Of a stretch of DNA of 64,000 nt, positions 58,296 through 64,000 are shown one piece after another (the first letter of the stretch is position 1; every line of letters begins with the position of its first letter). The translations under genes and the position numbers were made by a program. The DNA comes from Ciborinia camelliae. Taxonomy: Eukaryota > Ascomycota > Leotiomycetes > Helotiales > Sclerotiniaceae. The stretch spans positions 2,721,241 through 2,785,240 of the forward strand of contig JANPYM010000002.1 in NCBI GenBank assembly GCA_025890175.1. The letters are read 5' to 3'. The notes beneath the pieces were generated by a model. That model saw only the letters and a program-made list of their open reading frames with translations. It had not been told where the DNA came from and did no database searches.

Positions 58296-59769
58296 AAAGT
58301 ATGTAGTTCACCCTTATTATCTTTTGAGCATATCCATTATGCCTCAATCTATCAACAATTTGCGTTGAATCCCTTCTTCTAACTTCTAAATATTTAGTTA
58401 TTTAGAAACTTTGTTTAATAAAACAAACTAAAACTCTAATAAATTTTTTAAATTAATATCAATAAATTTGTATCACCTAGTAATTGGTTTAAAGTGCAGT
58501 GTCCTTTATGCTCTATATAAAATGTATCATCTCTAATATTAAATGGTATATAATGAAATGAAATGATTCTTGATTTCTATAATATAAATAATACTATACT
58601 AAAGTAGATATATAATCAATCTTATGTATAGAATGTGTATAGAATGTGTAATGTTAATGTACTAGTTCGTACGCTAGTCAGTTCGTATAGTTCGTATGGC
58701 CCCTATATACGCTTATATAATTGTATCTATAATATATTTTCTCTAAATCTAATCAAAAACTAATCTAAATCCTAATCTTCTCTAAATATTAAAAACTCTT
58801 CTTAGATCTAATCGAATCTTATCTAATTTAGATGTTAAAACCCGTCTCTTTAAGTAATACCCAATGCTTATTCAAAATTCAATCTATTGAAATATTACAA
58901 TATGAAGTTTCCTTCTATATAAACCCTGTCCTTATTAACTATTGGTATCAACCTGATAGGTTTAAAGTGTAAAGTACTTTATGCTATAAACGTATGTATA
59001 ATGATTCTTCTTTCCTATAATGCTATGCTAAAGTGATCCCTTATATAGATATCTTGAAGTGCTAGTTCCTGCGCTAGTCCATATGGTACGGCCCATATGG
59101 TCGTATGCTTCGTATGCCCCGTACGGTCACATGATTGTATCGATAATAACCTCCGAATCGCGAATGTGCTGGTGTATAGTGTTCAAAAGCCTCAAGTGAT
59201 TGATTTACAGTGGTAGCTGGCAGCATTAACTGCCAGTTAGCTGACTGGTCGAAACCTCTGTCAAAGAGGCTGCGGCAGGTACCTCTGGCTACCTAACCAT
59301 GATTTTCACACTATAATCTGAGGAATTTGAGACCAGTTTCAAGCGATAAACTGAATTTGCCCATCATATGATGAAGTAAAATCGTCACATCACGTGACCG
59401 CATGTTCATGTATATAAGTGCCCCTCCTCCGTAGCTTAGAACTATACACAGTTTTCTCCCTCTACTTCTGACTACATACATTTCTATGTGATAGGATATC
59501 ATTCTATCAGTGCTTATTCCCCAATCTACGACTAGAGGCTATGTATGACCAAACCACTCACGAGCTTTAAGAGCTCCCGGTACAGAGAAGGCCAATCAAT
59601 TCGTCCTACCTACCAACCTTCACTCTTTTACAACATATGACCAACAAGTAGAGAACAGTGTCAGTGTCAAGTGATATGAATAACTATATAAGGGATGAGA
59701 TCCTGCTGAAGTATTGTCATCATCTCAAACTCATATTTTCAGATAATTCAACAGAAACCAATAACCAAC
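58296..59769. other. AT-rich intergenic region with diverged direct repeat
   Basis: About 1.5 kb. It holds two diverged copies of a 200-280 bp sequence at about 58480-58760 and 58945-59160. The first copy is richer in A/T through C-to-T and G-to-A differences. No gene is recognised. Confidence 0.5.
58480..59160. repeat. Diverged direct repeat pair, RIP-like
   Basis: Copy 1 (about 58480-58760) and copy 2 (about 58945-59160) share the order GGTTTAAAGTG, CTTTATGCT, TATAATGATTCTT-like, CTAGTTC-GCGCTAGTC-like and ATTGTATC-ATAAT. Differences are mostly transitions, for example TCACATG in copy 2 and TTATATA in copy 1. Repeat borders are approximate. Confidence 0.6.
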
Positions 59770-60708
59770 ATGGATTCTTTTCAAGATCTCGCAAATATGA
59801 CACTGGATTTCGAATCCAAACCAGAAAGACGCACAACCACTGTGACGACACAACCACAGCCATTACAACCACAGACATTCAAAGATTTCATCAGACTTCC
59901 CCCGGAGTTGAGAATCATGATCTGGGAATTGGCAATCGAGTCAATTGAGCCACGAATTCTTGGGGATAGGCCAACAGATGGACAGTTTCGCTTCCGCAAT
60001 TTTGATCATCTCGGGACGTCGCCGATTCCTCGAGGATTGTTGCCAGCTGAAAATACTTTGTGGATCCCCTCTATTCTCCTCGTGAACGAAGAGAGTGAGG
60101 AAATAGGTTTGAAGTACTATCACAACATCTCTATGCGCCCCAAGCACAATCCAATCTATTACAATCCAGCAAAAGATTCCGTTAGCATTCTTGGCCCATT
60201 GCACGTTACTTCCCCCATAGTCAGCCAAATCAGTCGTTCTGAGGTGCAAAGAGTACACATTACTAGTCGCGTAGTTTACATGACAGCAAGTCCTGGCTAT
60301 TCTTATAATTTTATATACCGCCCAACTTTTCAGGTTGATTGGAACTGGGCCAAAGTCGTGAACCAAAACATCCTTGAATACATAACCATTGGGGATTGGG
60401 GTTGCCACGTGCACCATCTTCTCCCGTTTGGAATGGACATGAATCGATTTCGTCCTTGGGAACTCATCATCGAAGATCTTCCATGCAGAAATCATCATGA
60501 GATTGAAGATCAATCGACACAAATTCGTTGGGCACAAATCATTCGAGCAGAATTGATGCAACGTAGCTTTGGGGGCATCATGCTTCCATCGATCGTTTTC
60601 AAGGTCGCTGAAAAGTCAACGGCGATATGTGCTGATTGTCGGGCTCTCAAGACGAAAGAAACCAAAATGAAAAATCCGAGGAAGAGGCACAGCAGGAGAC
60701 CTTGGTGA
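59770..60708 (+). CDS. 2EXR domain protein, copy 3 (312 aa)
   Basis: Single exon. The N-terminal 40 residues are Gln/Thr/Pro-rich, followed by a canonical 2EXR block FIRLPPELRIMIWELAIESIEPRI at about residues 40-63 and LVNEESEEIGLKYY. The C-terminal module reads LIIEDLPC, then IMLPSIVFKV and ICADCR, and the protein ends in a very basic tail (KKNPRKRHSRR-like). It is the best-conserved of the three copies and the last gene before the AT-rich end of the window. Confidence 0.87.
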   Translation: MDSFQDLANMTLDFESKPERRTTTVTTQPQPLQPQTFKDFIRLPPELRIMIWELAIESIEPRILGDRPTDGQFRFRNFDHLGTSPIPRGLLPAENTLWIPSILLVNEESEEIGLKYYHNISMRPKHNPIYYNPAKDSVSILGPLHVTSPIVSQISRSEVQRVHITSRVVYMTASPGYSYNFIYRPTFQVDWNWAKVVNQNILEYITIGDWGCHVHHLLPFGMDMNRFRPWELIIEDLPCRNHHEIEDQSTQIRWAQIIRAELMQRSFGGIMLPSIVFKVAEKSTAICADCRALKTKETKMKNPRKRHSRRPW

Positions 60709-61900
60709 GGGCAAGAGTGTGCCACTGACTGAGAAAGTTCCCGGTTTGGGGAAGGTAGGAGGATCAATTTAATTCCTACTTGTTTCAAACCAACATAAAT
60801 CATCAAGAAATGTTCCCTATCTAGGAAATCGAACCAAAAAAGACAAAGATCAGGGATCGTTTACACTCGATTTAATAACTTGTTTCCGAAAAAAATCACG
60901 TTTTTTTATATTTTTTATTATTTTCATTTAAATGAAAATTTAAATTTCAAATACTCCAACTTTTAACCAAAACCAATATAGCTTCAAATCATAAAATATT
61001 TCGATATATCGAAAGTGAAAGAAAGCATTTAATTGAATATAATAATTATACAAAAAAGATTTTTCTAATTTGAAGTTATATTGGTTGAATTAGAAGTGAT
61101 TGAAATTCTAATTTTCCATTTAGATGAAAATAGTATCACACTCAAAATCACTTTTTTTTCTGAAAGCACGTCATGATCATTGAATCGAGTGTACTCGACG
61201 AACCCATCTGAACCCAATAGAATTAGTGAGAAGGATCCCGATCTAGGAAATGTAAGAAGAATGAATTTTACTTCCACCTTTGAACCTAACATAATTTAAT
61301 AAATTTATTTTTAACCAATAAACCTTCGACAATTGCAACGTGACAAAAAGAGCGGTATAAAAATATACATTACCACTGACTAACCTTGCCCCTTATAATT
61401 TGCATGTCTAATTTAGAAGATATATCAAATTTTCATTGAAAAAAACACTTTAAAAAAGTATATCCTTTAATTGTTAGTCTTATAGATAGCCCCGTCGACT
61501 TAAATGACTTTTGCGATATTCGTCAATTAGGTCAATGTTGGATAAATCACGTGCCTGCGGCGCTAGGATACGCTAGCGGGCTTATATACTATAGTGGGCA
61601 AACCCATAGAGCCTGAAACGTATTTTTTTATTTTTAAAATATTTATAATAATTATATATCTAACATATTATATTATAAAACACTCTTAAACTGCGGATGG
61701 TCTGTGCACGATTGGAACACTATTTTGAAATATCACGTGTAGCTCTTCGAAAGTCCTTTGAAATTGATACACTTCTTTCGACGATAGATAAAATAGAATC
61801 AAAATATGAAATATTAAAATAGATCTTCGAATCTATTTAACGATCTAATTAGATTAATTCTACGATATGTGGTTCAAAAGCTATAAGTGATTGTACGATC
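60709..61900. other. AT-rich gene-free DNA
   Basis: Strongly AT-biased sequence with no convincing ORF. The composition fits RIP-degraded repeats of an ascomycete AT isochore, but no parental element is recognisable. Confidence 0.55.
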
Positions 61901-62012
61901 TACGAACCTACGAACCTACGAACCTACGAACCTACGAACCTACGAACCTACGAACTCTACGAACCCTACGAACTCTACGAACCCTACGAACCCTACGAAC
62001 TCTACGAACCCT
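61901..62012. repeat. Short CTACGAAC tandem array
   Basis: Tandem 8-bp units CGAACCTA pass into 10-bp variants (CTACGAACCC and CTACGAACTC). The array directly precedes the A/T satellite. It is not the fungal telomere repeat TTAGGG. Confidence 0.85.
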
Positions 62013-62030
62013 AAAAAAAAAGAATAAATG

Positions 62031-62908
62031 AAATAAATAAAATAAATAAAATAAATAAAATAAATAAAATAAATAAAATAAATAAAATAAATAAAATAAA
62101 TAAAATAAATAAAATAAATAAAATAAATAAAATAAATAAAATAAATAAAATAAATAAAATAAATAAAATAAATAAAATAAATAAAATAAATAAAATAAAT
62201 AAAATAAATAAAATAAATAAAATAAATAAAATAAATAAAATAAATAAAATAAATAAAATAAATAAAATAAATAAAATAAATAAAATAAATAAAATAAATA
62301 AAATAAATAAAATAAATAAAATAAATAAAATAAATAAAGATGAAGTAAAATAAATAAAATAAAATAAAATAAATAAAATAAATAAAATAAATAAAATAAA
62401 TAAAATAAATAAAATAAATAAAATAAATAAAATAAATAAAATAGATAAGATGGAATAAAGATGAAATAAAATAAGTAAAATGAAATAAAATAGAATAAAA
62501 TAAGTAAAATAAATAAAATAAATAAAGATAAATAAAATAAATAAAATAAATAAAATAAATAAAATAAATAAAAATGAAATAAAAATAAATAAAATAAATA
62601 AAGATAAATAAAATAAATAAAATAAATAAAATAAATAAAATAAATAAAATAAATAAAATAAATAAAATAAATAAAATAAATAAAATAAATAAAATAAATA
62701 AAATAAATAAAATAAATAAAATAAATAAAATAAATAAAATAAATAAAATAAATAAAATAAATAAAATAAATAAAATAAATAAAATAAATAAAATAAATAA
62801 AATAAATAAAATAAATAAAATAAATAAAATAAATAAAATAAATAAAATAAATAAAATAAATAAAATAAATAAAATAAATAAAATAAATAAAATAAATAAA
62901 ATAAATAA
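62031..62908. repeat. 9-bp AT satellite (TAAATAAAA)n, about 880 bp
   Basis: Nearly a hundred copies of the 9-bp unit TAAATAAAA, interrupted by GATGAAGT-type variants around 62338-62350 and 62440-62600. It gives a long spurious Phe-Ile-Leu reading frame on the minus strand, which is not a gene. Confidence 0.95.
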
Positions 62909-64000
62909 TGTTGAAAAGTTAGAGATCACGTGAAGGTGCAAGTTATGTAATATTATTTGAAATTATTATAGAATTAAGATTAAATTTTATATACTATTTA
63001 AGTTTAAGATAGGGCGTTAAACTATATTAAGTCTACAAGCCGCTTTGCAGTCCGTATAGCTTATATAGCCCTAATTATTTTTAATATACTTTTTAGTTAA
63101 TAATGTATGAGGTATTTTAAAGCTTTTTTAAGAATTCTTTTGTTAATTGTTAGTTTTTTTTAAATTAATATTTTTTATTTTTAATTAATATACTTTATTA
63201 TTATTAATATACACATTTTATACTTTTAGAAGATAAACTTTTTTTTTTTTTAGAAATTTTTTTATTTACAATATTTTAATAAATTTAATATATTTTATTG
63301 GTAAAAGTAGTTTTGTAAGTTCATTTATTATTTATAAATTTATTAAAACAAACTATAGATTAATGTAGTTTTATATAATTTGTTTATGGATATAATAATA
63401 CTTTATTATTATATATTTTGTATACTAATAAATTTCTAGATTTTTAATAAGAGTAAGATTTTTTTAATTATTTTTAATAATTTTAATTTTTCTTAAATTA
63501 GGATATTTGTACCTAATTTTTATTAATTTTTTTAAAAACTGTTAAATTTACAATATTTTTATAATTACCTTGTAAAGTTTATAATATTTTAATTTTATTA
63601 TGTAGCAAGTTCGAATTTTAGGCATATACAGGGGTATATGCCGGTGGTACAGGGTGTCTAATTGGTTAATACGCACTCTTCACTATAAATAGATTAAATA
63701 TCAAGAGATAGTAATAGTTATATTATATATTTATATATAATATATGAAATAGTATTATTGCGGTACAAAATCAAAAATCAGAATCGAAATGAAATGCTCC
63801 ACTATATTGCTTTTTCCAATTAAAATTCAAACAAAGAATCAACCTTTCCTAATACGGCGTTTCAAATCCTGAAAAAACCCTATACAATTCGAATAATCAT
63901 ACTAAACACATGTTCACATAATGTTCGTATAGTTCGTATTATCATACTGTATATTTAATTATACCCTATATAATTAAAGAAATATATAATTTATTAATTA
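62909..64000. other. AT-rich gene-free DNA at the window end
   Basis: Extremely AT-rich (long runs of T and A, TAATAT words), with no ORF of note and no telomere repeat. A GTTCGTATAGTTCGTAT motif near 63925 also occurs at about 58690, suggesting a shared repeat family. Confidence 0.55.

Noticed and set aside
59941..60561. 206-codon minus-strand frame
   Set aside because: Antisense shadow of 2EXR copy 3, which has clear family motifs on the plus strand.
61940..62941. Long minus-strand open frame of Phe-Ile-Leu repeats
   Set aside because: It is only the translation of the 9-bp AT satellite, with no start context or domain.
1..64000. CRISPR arrays, bacterial operons or insertion sequences
   Set aside because: Spliceosomal introns throughout and fungal families show a eukaryotic nuclear window. 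The tandem repeats present have no spacer structure and no transposase gene was seen.

Overview
The window looks like nuclear DNA of a filamentous ascomycete, most likely a leotiomycete (Helotiales/Sclerotiniaceae-like). Genes are dense and carry many short introns (about 45-110 nt) with GT...AG borders and CTRAC-type branch points. The families are typical of Pezizomycotina: a fungal BioDA fusion, fungal rhodopsin-domain membrane proteins, 2EXR proteins, UvsD/Rad26 and a fungal amidoligase. The species assignment is inference. All exon borders were read by eye from splice signals and frame continuity, with no transcript support.

Left part (1-24.5 kb): a complete xanthine dehydrogenase gene (minus) and a possible small gene. 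Next is a three-gene cluster (6968-12772) of one unrecognised protein family with shared exon lengths: two full-length members (408 and 400 aa) with a hydrophobic segment between helical regions, and one 223-aa member that lacks that segment. A divergent pair of FAD monooxygenases follows (salicylate-hydroxylase-like and phenol-hydroxylase-like). Then come the ATR-partner checkpoint protein Rad26/UvsD and the phospholipid enzyme CDP-diacylglycerol synthase.

Middle part (24.5-43 kb): two convergent rhodopsin-domain membrane proteins that share a 20-nt microexon; a pepsin-fold protein whose catalytic motifs are lost; a GMC oxidoreductase; an amidoligase; a membrane-anchored RING/NF-X1 protein; and an unknown protein with a repeat-built acidic tail.

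Right part (45-64 kb): a biotin biosynthesis cluster. It has a BioD-BioA fusion carrying a Thr/Pro minisatellite and a 39-bp tandem duplication, a 7-keto-8-aminopelargonate synthase (BioF) copy without its N-terminal half and with a frame break, and an intact biotin synthase (BioB). The pathway order is BioF, BioA, BioD, BioB, so the cluster appears to be losing its first step. After a nucleotide-sugar-transporter-like gene come three single-exon 2EXR proteins with a common C-terminal module. The last 3-5 kb are AT-rich, gene-poor, repeat-filled DNA with RIP-like transitions and an almost 0.9-kb 9-bp satellite.

Most interesting: the three-member family cluster, the decaying biotin cluster, the aspartic-protease pseudoenzyme, and the acidic repeat tail whose repeat unit also carries the splice acceptor.
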